Below are positions 53,170-62,911 of a stretch of 64,000 nt of DNA, piece after piece. Every line of letters starts with the position of its first letter. Positions within the stretch are counted from its first letter, which is position 1. Both the position numbers and the translations under genes were made by a program. Origin of the DNA: Acinetobacter parvus DSM 16617 = CIP 108168 (GTDB lineage: Bacteria; Pseudomonadota; Gammaproteobacteria; Pseudomonadales; Moraxellaceae). The stretch is taken from the NCBI RefSeq assembly GCF_000368025.1, contig NZ_KB849212.1, positions 1,411,198 to 1,475,197 on the forward strand, written 5' to 3'. A model generated the notes under the pieces. That model ran no database searches, was not told where the DNA came from, and saw nothing but the letters and a program-made list of their open reading frames with translations.

Positions 53170-54456
53170 TTATTCTTGGCTTTCCTGCTTATATTTCTCT
53201 TCCAGCACATTACTGATAATACTTTCAATCATCCATACCCGATACAGGCTATTAAACACATAGCTTTGCCCATCAATCCGTAATTCCAGTACAGGAAAGT
53301 CGGGTTGGTGCTTCTGCTGGCATAGCTCATCATTCTGTTTTAATAAGGCCTCAACATCCTGTTCGGTGACCTGCTCAATCTGCAAGCGCTTTTGCATCCG
53401 CTGAAAATGCGCCTTAAAGGATAAATCCTTACCTCGTGTCCATACGCTTTCCAAAATCTGGTGGATCACATCCACCTGCTGTTCCTCTGCAACACTGTAA
53501 AAGAGCTTCGCCATTTCATAGGTGGCTTCTTTGGTTGGACGACAGAATGGGGTGAATGCCACCTGTGTACGTTTGGAAACACGGGTCGCCAGACTCCAGT
53601 CAAACCAGTCCCGCCCATGATAGCTCAGCGGATAAACGCTCAATTGAATATTATAATAATTGGCCAGCTCTTCCTTGATATAGGCCAGCAACAGCCAGCT
53701 CATCGGGTCTTCAAGCGCAATATACAAATCCAGCTCTGGTTGCAATGCCTGAACTTCTGCCAGTGCCTCACCATCATTGATCAGATGTTCACGCCATTCA
53801 ATATGGTTGATCAGGAAAATTGGATTGCCCGTCAGCAGTTTTTGCTGTTTAAGACGGCGGGTTAGACGCAGCAAATCATCTACAGCCTGATATTTACGTT
53901 CGCCAAATTCGAAATAGCTGGCGGCTACAGGTACATCTTTAAAGATACGCTCAGGATAATCCTGTGGCGCCTGATGCTGGCTTGCCATGGCATACAGGGT
54001 ACGCAACTTTCCATATTGCTGCTGCCACAGCATATGAAACACATCTTCAAGCAAATGCAGAAAATTTTGTTCTCGTAATGGGGTATTTCTTAAAATTGTC
54101 TCAGCCTGCTGTAAAGCTTCTGCACTAGGAATCTCTGGGGTGTCATCAAAACCAAAACGGTGCTGTTTGGCGAGGATTTTTGCATCATTTAGACAGTAAC
54201 TTTGCCAATCCTGTCTGGACATGCCATTCGGGGGTTCTGCATCCTGTCTTGAGATAATGACTTTTAGGGGTTTAAGTTCATCACTCAAGATCTCATTGAG
54301 TTGATCAAGCTGCTGCACTGCCAGATAGCTATAAACATCATCCAAACGGAGGTAAATCGTTAAACCCTGTTCCGTGGGTAACACCGCCTGACGAGAGGGT
54401 TTTTGATAGAACCAACTCGATCGGATGGGATCAAACCAACGACGTAACAAAGACAT
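53170..54456 (-). CDS. Two-domain DsbA-like (HCCA isomerase-type) protein
   Basis: The 428-residue protein has a thioredoxin/DsbA-like alpha-beta fold in two copies. The N-terminal copy begins LTIYLRLDDVYSYLAVQQLD (residues ~31-50) and the C-terminal copy LDLYIALEDPMSWLLLAYIK (~243-262) with FCRPTKEATYEMAKLFYSV. The DxxSYLA and DPMSWLL lead strands resemble 2-hydroxychromene-2-carboxylate isomerase/DsbA oxidoreductases. No CxxC is present, so it is not a disulfide oxidase. The role is unknown. Confidence 0.7.
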   Translation of the reverse strand: MSLLRRWFDPIRSSWFYQKPSRQAVLPTEQGLTIYLRLDDVYSYLAVQQLDQLNEILSDELKPLKVIISRQDAEPPNGMSRQDWQSYCLNDAKILAKQHRFGFDDTPEIPSAEALQQAETILRNTPLREQNFLHLLEDVFHMLWQQQYGKLRTLYAMASQHQAPQDYPERIFKDVPVAASYFEFGERKYQAVDDLLRLTRRLKQQKLLTGNPIFLINHIEWREHLINDGEALAEVQALQPELDLYIALEDPMSWLLLAYIKEELANYYNIQLSVYPLSYHGRDWFDWSLATRVSKRTQVAFTPFCRPTKEATYEMAKLFYSVAEEQQVDVIHQILESVWTRGKDLSFKAHFQRMQKRLQIEQVTEQDVEALLKQNDELCQQKHQPDFPVLELRIDGQSYVFNSLYRVWMIESIISNVLEEKYKQESQE

Positions 54457-54563
54457 GTCAATCGCCTCTAAGCGTAATGAATTTATAGAAAAGTAGATTA
54501 TATTCTCAAGTTTACTGGCAAATGAGAATCAAGTGTATTCAGTATCTTATATTATAAAATGAG

Positions 54564-54593
54564 AAAAAAGTCCCTTTTTTATCAAAAGGGACT
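54564..54593 (-). terminator. Terminator after ilvD
   Basis: On the minus strand AGTCCCTTTT pairs with AAAAGGGACT, followed by a T-run, nine bases after the ilvD stop. Confidence 0.85.
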
Positions 54594-54601
54594 GAATGGG
54601 C

Positions 54602-56431
54602 TTACAAAACTCGTACCGCACCTTTTGCGGCACTGGTTGAATGCATCGCATAAATCTTCAAGGATTTAGACACTTTACGTTTACGCTCTTCCACTGGATG
54701 CCAACCTTTGGCTTCCTGTGCCGTACGACGGTGTGCCATCGTTGCATCATCAACATCAAGGTGAATGCTACGATTCGGAATATCAATTTGGATGGTATCA
54801 CCATCTTCAACCAGACCAATTGCACCACCTTCCGCTGCTTCTGGAGACACGTGACCAATGGATAAACCTGAAGAACCACCAGAGAAGCGACCATCGGTAA
54901 TCAAGGCACAGTCCTTACCCAAACCTTTCGACTTCAAGTAACTGGTTGGGTACAACATTTCCTGCATGCCTGGACCACCACGTGGGCCTTCATAACGAAT
55001 GACAACGATGTCACCTGCCACGATCTTATGATCTAAAATCGCTTCAACCGCTGAATCTTGGCTTTCAAACACGCGAGCCGTTCCCGTGAATTTAAGAATC
55101 GAATCATCCACACCCGCAGTTTTCACGATACAACCATCTAAAGCAATGTTGCCGTAAAGGACTGCCAAGCCACCATCTTTAGAGAAAGCATGTTCAGCAT
55201 TACGAATCACACCTTTCTCACGGTCACCATCCAAAGTTGAATAATAACGGTTTTGTGAAAATGCCACTTGAGTTGGAACACCACCTGGTGATGAGCGATA
55301 AAACTCATAAACATCTGCATCTTCAGTGCGGATAATATCCCACTTGTCTAAAGCATCTTTGAGAGTAGGTTCATGTACCGTTGGGCAAGAGGTGTTCAGT
55401 AAGTTAGCACGATCGAGTTCACCCAAGATCGCCATGATACCCCCAGCACGGTGTACATCTTCCATATGCACATCCGACTTTGCAGGTGCAACTTTAGACA
55501 ATACAGGTACTTTACGAGATAAATTGTCGATATCATCCATAGTGAAATCAACTTCTGCTTCATGTGCAGCAGCAAGCAAATGCAATACGGTATTGGTAGA
55601 ACCACCCATTGCAATATCCAAAGTCATCGCATTTTCAAATGCTGCTTTGGTTGCAATTGAACGTGGCAGAATGCTGTCATCATTTTGTTCATAATAACGC
55701 TTCGCAAGTTCAACGACTAAACGACCTGCTTTTAGGAATAGTTTTTTGCGGTTAGCGTGAGTTGCAACAATAGAACCATTACCCGGCAATGATAAACCTA
55801 AAGCTTCAGTTAAACAGTTCATTGAGTTTGCAGTAAACATACCCGAACATGAACCACACGTTGGACATGCCGAACGCTCAAATGCTGCAACTTCTTCATC
55901 GGTATAGCTTTCATCTGCTGCAACGACCATGGCATCAACTAAGTCGATTGCCTTTTCATCACCACGGAATTTGACTTTACCCGCTTCCATAGGACCGCCA
56001 GATACGAACACCACTGGGATATTCAAGCGCATTGCAGCCATCAGCATTCCTGGTGTGATCTTGTCACAGTTCGAGATACACACCATTGCATCGGCACAAT
56101 GTGCATTCACCATATATTCTACAGAATCGGCAATTAAATCACGTGATGGTAGTGAATACAGCATCCCGTCATGGCCCATGGCAATCCCGTCATCAACGGC
56201 AATGGTATTAAATTCTTTTGCGACACCACCAGAAGCTTCAATTTCTCGTGCAACCAGTTGCCCTAAATCTTTAAGATGCACATGTCCAGGAACAAATTGG
56301 GTAAATGAATTGACCACCGCAATAATTGGTTTGCCAAAATCTTCATCTTTCATACCTGTCGCACGCCATAAACCGCGCGCGCCAGCCATATTTCTTCCAT
56401 GTGTTGATGTTTTCGAACGATAATCAGGCAT
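54602..56431 (-). CDS. ilvD: Dihydroxy-acid dehydratase
   Basis: IlvD dehydrates dihydroxy-isovalerate and -methylvalerate, the third common step to valine and isoleucine. At 609 residues from ATG 56431 it has the iron-sulfur cysteines in CISNCDKITPGM and CGSCSGMFTAN, plus GGSTNTVLHL, GPRGGPGMQEML and ITDGRFSGGSSGLSIGHVSPEA. An upstream in-frame start (56473) would add 14 residues without homology. Confidence 0.97.
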   Translation of the reverse strand: MPDYRSKTSTHGRNMAGARGLWRATGMKDEDFGKPIIAVVNSFTQFVPGHVHLKDLGQLVAREIEASGGVAKEFNTIAVDDGIAMGHDGMLYSLPSRDLIADSVEYMVNAHCADAMVCISNCDKITPGMLMAAMRLNIPVVFVSGGPMEAGKVKFRGDEKAIDLVDAMVVAADESYTDEEVAAFERSACPTCGSCSGMFTANSMNCLTEALGLSLPGNGSIVATHANRKKLFLKAGRLVVELAKRYYEQNDDSILPRSIATKAAFENAMTLDIAMGGSTNTVLHLLAAAHEAEVDFTMDDIDNLSRKVPVLSKVAPAKSDVHMEDVHRAGGIMAILGELDRANLLNTSCPTVHEPTLKDALDKWDIIRTEDADVYEFYRSSPGGVPTQVAFSQNRYYSTLDGDREKGVIRNAEHAFSKDGGLAVLYGNIALDGCIVKTAGVDDSILKFTGTARVFESQDSAVEAILDHKIVAGDIVVIRYEGPRGGPGMQEMLYPTSYLKSKGLGKDCALITDGRFSGGSSGLSIGHVSPEAAEGGAIGLVEDGDTIQIDIPNRSIHLDVDDATMAHRRTAQEAKGWHPVEERKRKVSKSLKIYAMHSTSAAKGAVRVL

Positions 56432-56640
56432 TTTTGATTCCCAACAAGTTTGTGCTCGAGAAGAATAGAACATTCTCTCTGGCGAAATGATACTGAGCTG
56501 TTTCCATCATACTACAAGTTATCGTTTAACTGATGACCAACAGGCCTATCTTTTTTACACAAATGCAATTCAGCCCGTGAATTAGGGACTCGTCACGTTT
56601 TCGCTTATAATTTGCGATAAGTTTTATTTGGATTCCATTT

Positions 56641-57603
56641 GTGAAAATCATTTTTGCTGGTACGCCTGAATTTGCGGCAACCGCATTGGCGGCATTATTA
56701 AAAACATCACACCAGATCATTGCGGTTTATACCCAGCCTGACCGTAAATCAGGACGTGGACAAAAATTAACACCATCGCCTGTTAAACAATTGGCACTTG
56801 AACACAGTTTACCTGTCTATCAACCTTTGAATTTTAAAGCGTCTACTGAAGAAGGTTTGGCAGCTCGACAAGAACTTGCTGCTCTAGGCGCTGATGTCAT
56901 GGTGGTTGCAGCCTATGGTTTAATCTTACCGCAAGCGGTTTTAGATACCCCTAAATATGGTTGCCTGAATATTCATGGTTCTTTACTTCCTCGCTGGCGT
57001 GGTGCTGCGCCAATTCAACGTGCAATCGCAACTGGAGATGCTGAAACAGGCATCACCATCATGCAAATGGCAGCAGGTTTGGACACAGGCGATATGATGT
57101 ACAAAACCTATTGTCCAATTACAGCAGAAGATACCTCTGCAACCTTGCATGACAAATTGGCGACTCAAGGTGCTGAAGCGATTTGTGCCGTGCTTGAGTC
57201 AGAGCAAAGCTTGCAGGATTTTATCGAAAAACGTGAAGTTCAAGATGAATCCCTCACGGTTTATGCACATAAATTAGTGAAATCAGAAGCACGAATTGAT
57301 TGGACGCAAACTGCAATCCAAATCGACCGCAATATTCGAGCGTTCAATCCTTGGCCTGTGGCTTTTATTCAATTGGATGAAAATAATGCTTTACGTGTTT
57401 GGAGTTCAATGCTCTCTGAACACAACAAGGCAGATGCACAAGTCGGTGAAATCTTGGCTTTAGATAAACAGGGTGTTCATATCGCCTGTGGCAATAACAC
57501 TGCGGTATGCCTCACCAGTCTGCAATGGCCAGGTGGCAAGGCCCTAAATCCTGTACAAATTGCCCAAACTCAAAAATTACATCTTGGACAAATTCTCCCA
57601 TGA
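56641..57603 (+). CDS. fmt: Methionyl-tRNA formyltransferase
   Basis: Fmt formylates initiator Met-tRNA. The 320-residue product has MKIIFAGTPEFAATALAALL, the formyl-folate site with catalytic residues in LNIHGSLLPRWRGAAPIQRA, and GDAETGITIMQMAAGLDTGDM. The C-terminal domain binds tRNA. It starts at GTG 56641 with a ribosome site TTTGGATT. Its stop TGA overlaps the rsmB ATG (ATGA). Confidence 0.95.
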   Translation: MKIIFAGTPEFAATALAALLKTSHQIIAVYTQPDRKSGRGQKLTPSPVKQLALEHSLPVYQPLNFKASTEEGLAARQELAALGADVMVVAAYGLILPQAVLDTPKYGCLNIHGSLLPRWRGAAPIQRAIATGDAETGITIMQMAAGLDTGDMMYKTYCPITAEDTSATLHDKLATQGAEAICAVLESEQSLQDFIEKREVQDESLTVYAHKLVKSEARIDWTQTAIQIDRNIRAFNPWPVAFIQLDENNALRVWSSMLSEHNKADAQVGEILALDKQGVHIACGNNTAVCLTSLQWPGGKALNPVQIAQTQKLHLGQILP

Positions 57604-58907
57604 GCCAATCGAATCAATCATCTGCAAAAAATTTGAATTTGCGCGCACAAGTGGTCAAAACACTTTTGGCGGTTCAAAACGGGCAATCTTTGGCTTCTGT
57701 TTTAAATCAACATATCAATATTGTTTCTGAACGTGACCGTGGTTTATATCACGAACTTACTTTAGGTTGTTTACGCCAATGGTTTTCTTTAAAAGCAATT
57801 ACCTTACCCTTACTTACGAAGCCATTGGACAATGAAGCGCTAGAAAGTTGTTTATATCTAGGTTTATATCAAATTTTATGTACGCGTATTCCTGTACATG
57901 CTGCAATTTCAGAAACGGTAAATGCGGCTAAGCAACTCGGTTTTGAGCCAATGAGTGGTTTGGTCAATGCGATTCTGCGTCGTGTTTCACGTGAAACAGC
58001 TGAATTTGAAAGCGCTTTGAATAATACGCATGGTTTACCAAGCTGGTTATTCAAGCGACTTAAAAAAGATTGGCCTGAGCAAGCAGAAACTCTATGCCAA
58101 GCCTTAAAACAAGTGGCCCCTCTGACCCTGCGCGTCAATGAACGTCAAATCAGTCGTGATGAGTATCTTGATATTTTAGATGAAGAACAGATTGATGCCC
58201 GTCCTTGTATGCTTTCAGATGTGGGTATTGTTCTGGAACAAACGGGCAATATTACCCATTTACCTGGTTTCGAAGAAGGTGGCTTTTCTGTTCAGGATGA
58301 ACATGCCCAATTGTGCGCGATGCTTTTACCGAACTTAGATAACCAAGTGGTTGTCGATGCCTGTGCTGCACCAGGCGGTAAAGCTGCACATATCCTTGAG
58401 CGATTTAACCCGAAAAAACTGATTGCACTTGATCATGATGCAAAACGTTTACTGCGAGTTTCTGAAAATTTAGAACGTCTTGTACTAGATCAACATAATG
58501 TTGAGATCGTGACAGCTGATGCAACCACTTGGCAGGCTAAAGAAGCTGTGGATTGTATTGTATTGGATGCGCCTTGTTCCGCAACAGGCGTAATTCGTCG
58601 TCATCCTGATATCCGCCTGCTCAGACAATCGACTGATATCGCACAGACAGTGGCCTTACAGCAACAGATTCTCCAACAGATGTGGCAACAGCTCAAAGTT
58701 GGTGGAACGCTGTTGTATATCACCTGCTCCATTCTAAAAGCTGAGAATGAACAGCAAATGGCTGCATTCTTTGCGGAACATGCAGATGCCGAGGAAATCA
58801 AAATCGAAGCCAATTGGGGCATTGAACAGAACTACGGTCGTCAATTATTACCAACTGCACAATCAGGTGATGGTTTCTACTATTGTCAGATTAAGAAATT
58901 AGGCTAA
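57600..58907 (+). CDS. rsmB: 16S rRNA m5C967 methyltransferase
   Basis: RsmB (Sun) methylates C967 of 16S rRNA. The 435-residue product has an N-terminal NusB-like RNA-binding domain (RAQVVKTLLAVQNGQSLASV, RDRGLYHELTLGCLRQWFSL), then the Rossmann methyltransferase domain with VVVDACAAPGGKAAHIL (SAM), VDCIVLDAPCSATGVIRRHP (catalytic Cys) and LLYITCSILKAENE (second Cys). ATG 57600 overlaps the end of fmt, giving translational coupling. A long upstream in-frame extension inside fmt is not real. Confidence 0.95.
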   Translation: MSQSNQSSAKNLNLRAQVVKTLLAVQNGQSLASVLNQHINIVSERDRGLYHELTLGCLRQWFSLKAITLPLLTKPLDNEALESCLYLGLYQILCTRIPVHAAISETVNAAKQLGFEPMSGLVNAILRRVSRETAEFESALNNTHGLPSWLFKRLKKDWPEQAETLCQALKQVAPLTLRVNERQISRDEYLDILDEEQIDARPCMLSDVGIVLEQTGNITHLPGFEEGGFSVQDEHAQLCAMLLPNLDNQVVVDACAAPGGKAAHILERFNPKKLIALDHDAKRLLRVSENLERLVLDQHNVEIVTADATTWQAKEAVDCIVLDAPCSATGVIRRHPDIRLLRQSTDIAQTVALQQQILQQMWQQLKVGGTLLYITCSILKAENEQQMAAFFAEHADAEEIKIEANWGIEQNYGRQLLPTAQSGDGFYYCQIKKLG

Positions 58908-58908
58908 T

Positions 58909-58938
58909 AAAAAAGCAGGCTTCAAAGCCTGCTTTTTT
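58909..58938. terminator. Terminator after rsmB
   Basis: AAAAAAGCAGGCT and AGCCTGCTTTTTT pair around TCAA, one base after the rsmB stop. Confidence 0.9.
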
Positions 58939-59088
58939 TTTATTGATTTAATTCAAACAATTTAAATGGTTACGATTGCTGCTCTTTCGCAGCATTTTCA
59001 TCATAAAAAGCAAACAGGCTTTAACCTAATTATTTCAGGAAATCAGTTAATTTGAGTAGGTCAAATACAATTATAATGGGTATTTTAA

Positions 59089-59379
59089 ATGGCGATTCTG
59101 TCTAAACTCACCGATACACTGGCAATTAAAACAATTGAAGCCTATCAGCAACACCTCTCACCCATAAAGGGATTTAAATGCGCCGCGGGTCAGCTTTATG
59201 GTGGCACGACCTGTTCAGGTGCAGTCAAAAATATTGTCCAGAAACAGGGACTGATTTCAGGCCTGCCTGCGATCTACCGACAATTTTCCAGTTGCCATCA
59301 GGCTGCCAAAACCCTTGCTACATATCCGACCCAGCCCATGAATGCTTTCTGTTGCTGTGTCCTGCCGATTCCCTTGTAA
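59089..59379 (+). CDS. Divergent YidD-like protein
   Basis: A 96-residue product resembling YidD, the small membrane-associated factor that aids YidC. Shared features are the helix IEAYQQHLSPIKGF, the cysteine segment GFKCAAGQLYGGTTCSGAVK, the KQGLISGLPAIYRQFSSCHQAA block and conserved cysteines. The usual CRFxPTCSEYA is changed, and the tail is cysteine-rich (MNAFCCCVLPIPL). Canonical yidD sits beside rnpA and yidC, so this is probably a paralogue. It has its own start with AATGGGTATTTT upstream. Confidence 0.7.
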   Translation: MAILSKLTDTLAIKTIEAYQQHLSPIKGFKCAAGQLYGGTTCSGAVKNIVQKQGLISGLPAIYRQFSSCHQAAKTLATYPTQPMNAFCCCVLPIPL

Positions 59380-59404
59380 ATCTCCACCTGATTTGAATTC
59401 GTAT

Positions 59405-59437
59405 AAAAAACAGCCCTACATTGAGGGCTGTTTTTTT
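59405..59437. terminator. Bidirectional terminator between the YidD-like gene and metS
   Basis: AAAAAACAGCCCT and AGGGCTGTTTTTT form a 13-bp stem with T-runs on both strands, between convergent genes. Confidence 0.9.
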
Positions 59438-59446
59438 ACTCATTTA

Positions 59447-59590
59447 CTAAAGCGTATGCTGGTCTTTTACATCTTCCAGAACATCATCTGCTTCTTCTGG
59501 ATGCTTCATCAGATGCAGAATGGACAAAGCCAGTCCACCCCAAATAAAACCCATTGAAATAATCATCATAATAATAGCGGAAGTATTCAT
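59447..59590 (-). CDS. metS: MetS-like small subunit of an NSS transporter
   Basis: A 47-residue protein with one TM helix (SAIIMMIISMGFIWGGLALSI) and a short acidic tail (MKHPEEADDVLEDVK). This pattern, directly following an NSS-family transporter gene, matches the MetS subunit of methionine/alanine sodium symporters such as MetPS. ATG at 59590, with the upstream gene's stop at 59600. It is too short for most gene finders, but position and topology make it convincing. Confidence 0.82.
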   Translation of the reverse strand: MNTSAIIMMIISMGFIWGGLALSILHLMKHPEEADDVLEDVKDQHTL

Positions 59591-59599
59591 TCTAGACTC

Positions 59600-61078
59600 C
59601 TAGCGATCTTTCATCTTGCTGAGCACCATTGCAACCACAGCACAGAAAATCACACTGCCCCATCCAAAGATGCCCAGTAAACTCATACTGTAGGTATCGT
59701 AACCACTTTTCACCAGATTAAATACCGTCATGCTTAAGGTGGTGAGCAGGATCAGTGAGGTAATCACGGTGAGGGTAAAATCCCATCCCTTGCCGAGTTG
59801 AATCGTTGAAATACGGTTGACATGGTCACGAAGCTCAAGCAGGGCTGAACGTTTAAACCACGCAATACTGATAATTGAAATCAATGCGCCACCAATAATC
59901 CCGATGTTATTGATGAAGTGATCGACGATATCCACCAGTTTAATCGCATTCACGCTTGAAAACAGGATCACTGAAACCAGTGCACTGCCCCCACCAATGA
60001 TGGTTACTGCTTTCTTACGGCCCCATTTCAACTTGTCCTGCATTGCCGCAATTGGCACTTCCAGAATACTGACCATGGAAGAAATACCCGCCACAAACAG
60101 TGAGGAGAAGAACAATAGACCAAATAGGTCAGCACCCGCACCCAGACTTGAAATGATTTTTGGGAATGCAATAAATGCAAGGCCAATACCACCACTGACC
60201 ACATCCTGCACTTCCTTGCCTGCGGTATGCGCCATAAAACCCAATGCCGCAAAAATACCAATACCCGCCAGAATTTCAGTTGACGCATTGGCAAAGCCAA
60301 CGATCAAGCCAGAACCTGTCAAATTGGTTTTAGGCTTGAGATAGGAGGCATAGGTCACCATGATCCCGAAACCAACGGATAGCGAGAAGAATGTATGGCC
60401 ATACGCCGCCAGCCACACTTTATAGTCCATCATCGCAGACCAGTTCGGAGTAAAGAATGCGTTTAAGCCCTCAACCGCACCAGGCAAACGTAGTGACTGA
60501 ATCACAAGAATGGTGAACAGTACGAACAGCAACGGCATGAAAATCTTGTTGGATAATTCAACACCCTTTTTTACACCACCATATAGAATGACCAAGGTCA
60601 GCGCCCAGATTCCCACAATTGGCCAAAACAGGTGACTGACAAACTGAAAATCAAAACCCGTTGCCTTTGAAGTCTGCAAATAGGTATTGAAGAAGAAACT
60701 TTCTGGATCACTGCCCCACGCCTGACCGACTGAGAAATAGATATAACTTCCCGCCCAGGTCAGGACGCTGGCATAGTACAAACCAATAATGATACAGACA
60801 CACACCTGCCACCAGCCAAGCGTCTCGCCGCCTTTAAACAGGGCACAGTAGGCTTTGGGTGGTGAATTACGCGCACGATGACCAGTTGCATAATCCAAGA
60901 ATAAAAGAGGTAAACCAGCTGTAATCAGTGCGAGTAAATAGGGGATAAGAAACGCACCACCACCATTTTCGTAGGCAACATAAGGAAAACGCCAAATATT
61001 ACCCAAACCTACAGCCGAACCAACGGCTGCAATAATAAAACCAGATCGTGATGTCCAGTTTTCACGAGAATCTGCCAT
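59600..61078 (-). CDS. Sodium-dependent amino-acid transporter, NSS family
   Basis: A 492-residue sodium symporter with about 12 TM helices. The NSS signature is at the N-terminus: SGFIIAAVGSAVGLGNIWRFPYV with the sodium/substrate-binding NIWRFPY, then GGGAFLIPYLL. Later the sequence has SVGFGIMVTYASYL. It resembles MetP and probably imports methionine or alanine; the gene for its one-helix partner follows 9 bases downstream. Confidence 0.9.
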   Translation of the reverse strand: MADSRENWTSRSGFIIAAVGSAVGLGNIWRFPYVAYENGGGAFLIPYLLALITAGLPLLFLDYATGHRARNSPPKAYCALFKGGETLGWWQVCVCIIIGLYYASVLTWAGSYIYFSVGQAWGSDPESFFFNTYLQTSKATGFDFQFVSHLFWPIVGIWALTLVILYGGVKKGVELSNKIFMPLLFVLFTILVIQSLRLPGAVEGLNAFFTPNWSAMMDYKVWLAAYGHTFFSLSVGFGIMVTYASYLKPKTNLTGSGLIVGFANASTEILAGIGIFAALGFMAHTAGKEVQDVVSGGIGLAFIAFPKIISSLGAGADLFGLLFFSSLFVAGISSMVSILEVPIAAMQDKLKWGRKKAVTIIGGGSALVSVILFSSVNAIKLVDIVDHFINNIGIIGGALISIISIAWFKRSALLELRDHVNRISTIQLGKGWDFTLTVITSLILLTTLSMTVFNLVKSGYDTYSMSLLGIFGWGSVIFCAVVAMVLSKMKDR

Positions 61079-61589
61079 ATGACACCTAAATATATACCGC
61101 TGGCATTTTTCATACTGCGTTAGGTTTTATTATCCAACAGACATGAAAAGTGCCATAAAAATCCTGTTTTGCTTGCATGAAATTTCAACCTTGTGGGCCT
61201 CTCATTTTCATGAACAAACAAGCAAAAACCAAACCATCTTCCTTAAAGATTGGATTTTGTTTTTCTGCTTTTTAATAGCCGAACAATACCTGTTTTTATT
61301 TCTTTTTACTGTAATTTCTGTCTGAAAAATTATGTTTTTTAAATAATTGATTATTTTTCAACTGAATGTTATTTTAACCGTATAGTCAAATTATTGCCGT
61401 CCAGCATATAAAATATTCAAGTGAAATCCTCTTCCACCTACGCCTTTTGCATTTGTCCTTTTTATTTCCTTTTTAAAAAATTAAATTTAGATTACTGCAT
61501 ATTTTTCTGGATCACTATATGATTCGCCCAATCTTAGATGAATTCACAACAATTCATTACTTTTTTAGCGACTTAATTAGGAAAATTCA
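61079..61589. other. AT-rich intergenic region, no gene seen
   Basis: Between the divergent NSS and outer-membrane protein genes. I saw no RNA gene, clear hairpin or convincing coding frame. TATAGTCAAATTATT at 61381 resembles the likely IS630 end at 62379 and may be chance. Confidence 0.6.
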
Positions 61590-62285
61590 ATGAAAGTATT
61601 AAAATTATCACTGCTTGCTCTAGGAATGGGCTTAAGCGGTTTGGCACAGGCAGATGTCATTGGTGTCAAGGGTGACCTAAGTTACTGGGCTTACGATGGT
61701 CAGGCCAACATGGCTGCCCAGACAGCGGCAAGTGATCAGGACCTTGAGCGTAAAGGTGCAGCCCAACTATCACTGGCAATCGAGCATCCTGTTCCACTTA
61801 TTCCCAATGCCAAAATTCGCTATGTAAATTTAAAAACCCAAACTGAAAATGAAGTTGCTGGACAACCAGTCTATGACATTAACATGGATCATGCAGACTT
61901 CATTCTATACTATGAAATTCTGGATAATATCGTAAATGCAGATGTTGGTGTGGGTGCAACCACCCTGAACGGTCATGTCACCACTCTTGCTCTCAGCAAA
62001 ACAGATATTGATAAGACAGTTCCTGTGATCTATGCAACAGCAGGTGCAAAACTTCCATTTACAGGTTTAAGTGCCAAGGGCGAAGTGCTGTATAGCAACT
62101 TCAATGATGCCAAGATCACCGATGCCCAGGCAGAACTACAGTACAACTTTATCGATAACCTACTGGTTGATGTGGGCTTAAAGGCAGGTTACCGTATTCT
62201 GGACATTAAATTGGACGACTACGAAAAAAATGACCTTAAATTTAATTTCAAGGGTCCTTATATTGGCTTAGATATCCATTTCTAA
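61590..62285 (+). CDS. Outer-membrane beta-barrel protein (TIGR04219-like)
   Basis: A 231-residue protein with a signal peptide (MKVLKLSLLALGMGLSGLAQA, cleavage after residue 21). It has amphipathic strands typical of a small beta-barrel, ending in a phenylalanine (GPYIGLDIHF) as outer-membrane barrels do. Repeating strand pairs include ADFILYYEILDNIVNADVGV and AELQYNFIDNLLVDVGLKAG. The opening DVIGVKGDLSYWAYDGQ matches what I remember of the TIGR04219 family. Function unknown; a terminator follows. Confidence 0.8.
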   Translation: MKVLKLSLLALGMGLSGLAQADVIGVKGDLSYWAYDGQANMAAQTAASDQDLERKGAAQLSLAIEHPVPLIPNAKIRYVNLKTQTENEVAGQPVYDINMDHADFILYYEILDNIVNADVGVGATTLNGHVTTLALSKTDIDKTVPVIYATAGAKLPFTGLSAKGEVLYSNFNDAKITDAQAELQYNFIDNLLVDVGLKAGYRILDIKLDDYEKNDLKFNFKGPYIGLDIHF

Positions 62286-62300
62286 ATATCAAGCCAGATT

Positions 62301-62330
62301 AAAAAGCGGAATCAAGTGATTCCGTTTTTT
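62301..62330 (+). terminator. Terminator after the beta-barrel gene
   Basis: CGGAATC and GATTCCG pair around AAGT, flanked by A5 and T6. Confidence 0.88.
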
Positions 62331-62415
62331 ATATCTAAAACTATAGCTGAATACTTAATTTATCATCACACCTAAAACTATAGTCAAATCATTATAAAAC
62401 TAATACAATGGTGCA

Positions 62416-62911
62416 ATGAGTTATTCAGAACATTTTAGACGTAAAATTTTAGCTAAGCTTGAGGAAGGTTATTCTATTCGAGCGGTAGCTGCACAATTTG
62501 AAATTAATAAAAATACCATTGTTGAATGGAAGAAACGTATAGACATTAAAAAAACTCGTGTACGTAAACCTTCTAAAATTAACGATGATGCTTTACGTGA
62601 AGATGTTGAAAAGTATCCTGATGCTTATCAATATGAACGTGCTGCACGTTTTAATTGTGGTGTTTCATCTATTGGTGCTGCATTAAAGCGCTTAAATATT
62701 ACAGTTAAAAAAAGACGTTAAGCCATCCTAAAGCAGATACAAGGCTTAGGGATAAATTTATTCAGCAAGTGAATGAATTAGAAAAAAACCACCCGATTAT
62801 TTATCTGGATGAAAGTGGTTTTAAGTCACATGATTATAGACCTCATGGCTATTCACGAAAAGGAGTACCCTGTTTAGGGCAATATAATTGGCAATTAAAG
62901 AATCAGACCAA
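62416..62911 (+). pseudogene. IS630-family transposase gene, interrupted by an IS30 element
   Basis: The first frame (62416-62721, 101 residues) is the helix-turn-helix half: HFRRKILAKLEEGYSIRAVA and AAQFEINKNTIVEWKK. The second half continues in the -1 frame after the A-run near 62704-62710: LSHPKADTRLRDKFIQQVNE, NHPIIYLDESGFKSHDYRPH with the first catalytic Asp, then GQYNWQLKNQT. At 62912 the frame is cut by the IS30 element, so the other two catalytic acids are lost or lie beyond the window. The left end is near the TATAG copies at 62342 or 62379. A,n-rich slippage suggests programmed frameshifting. Confidence 0.82.

Noticed and set aside
55929..56423. 164-codon plus-strand frame opposite ilvD
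   Set aside because: Shadow of the strongly conserved ilvD gene on the other strand.
61143..61325. 60-codon hydrophobic frame between the NSS transporter and beta-barrel genes
   Set aside because: AT-rich DNA gives phenylalanine/leucine-rich chance frames; there is no ribosome site and no partner.
62335..62383. 12-bp direct repeat CTAAAACTATAG at 62335-62346 and 62372-62383
   Set aside because: Probably marks the IS630 left end and an adjacent TA target, but one end alone cannot fix the boundary, so it is not listed as a separate feature.
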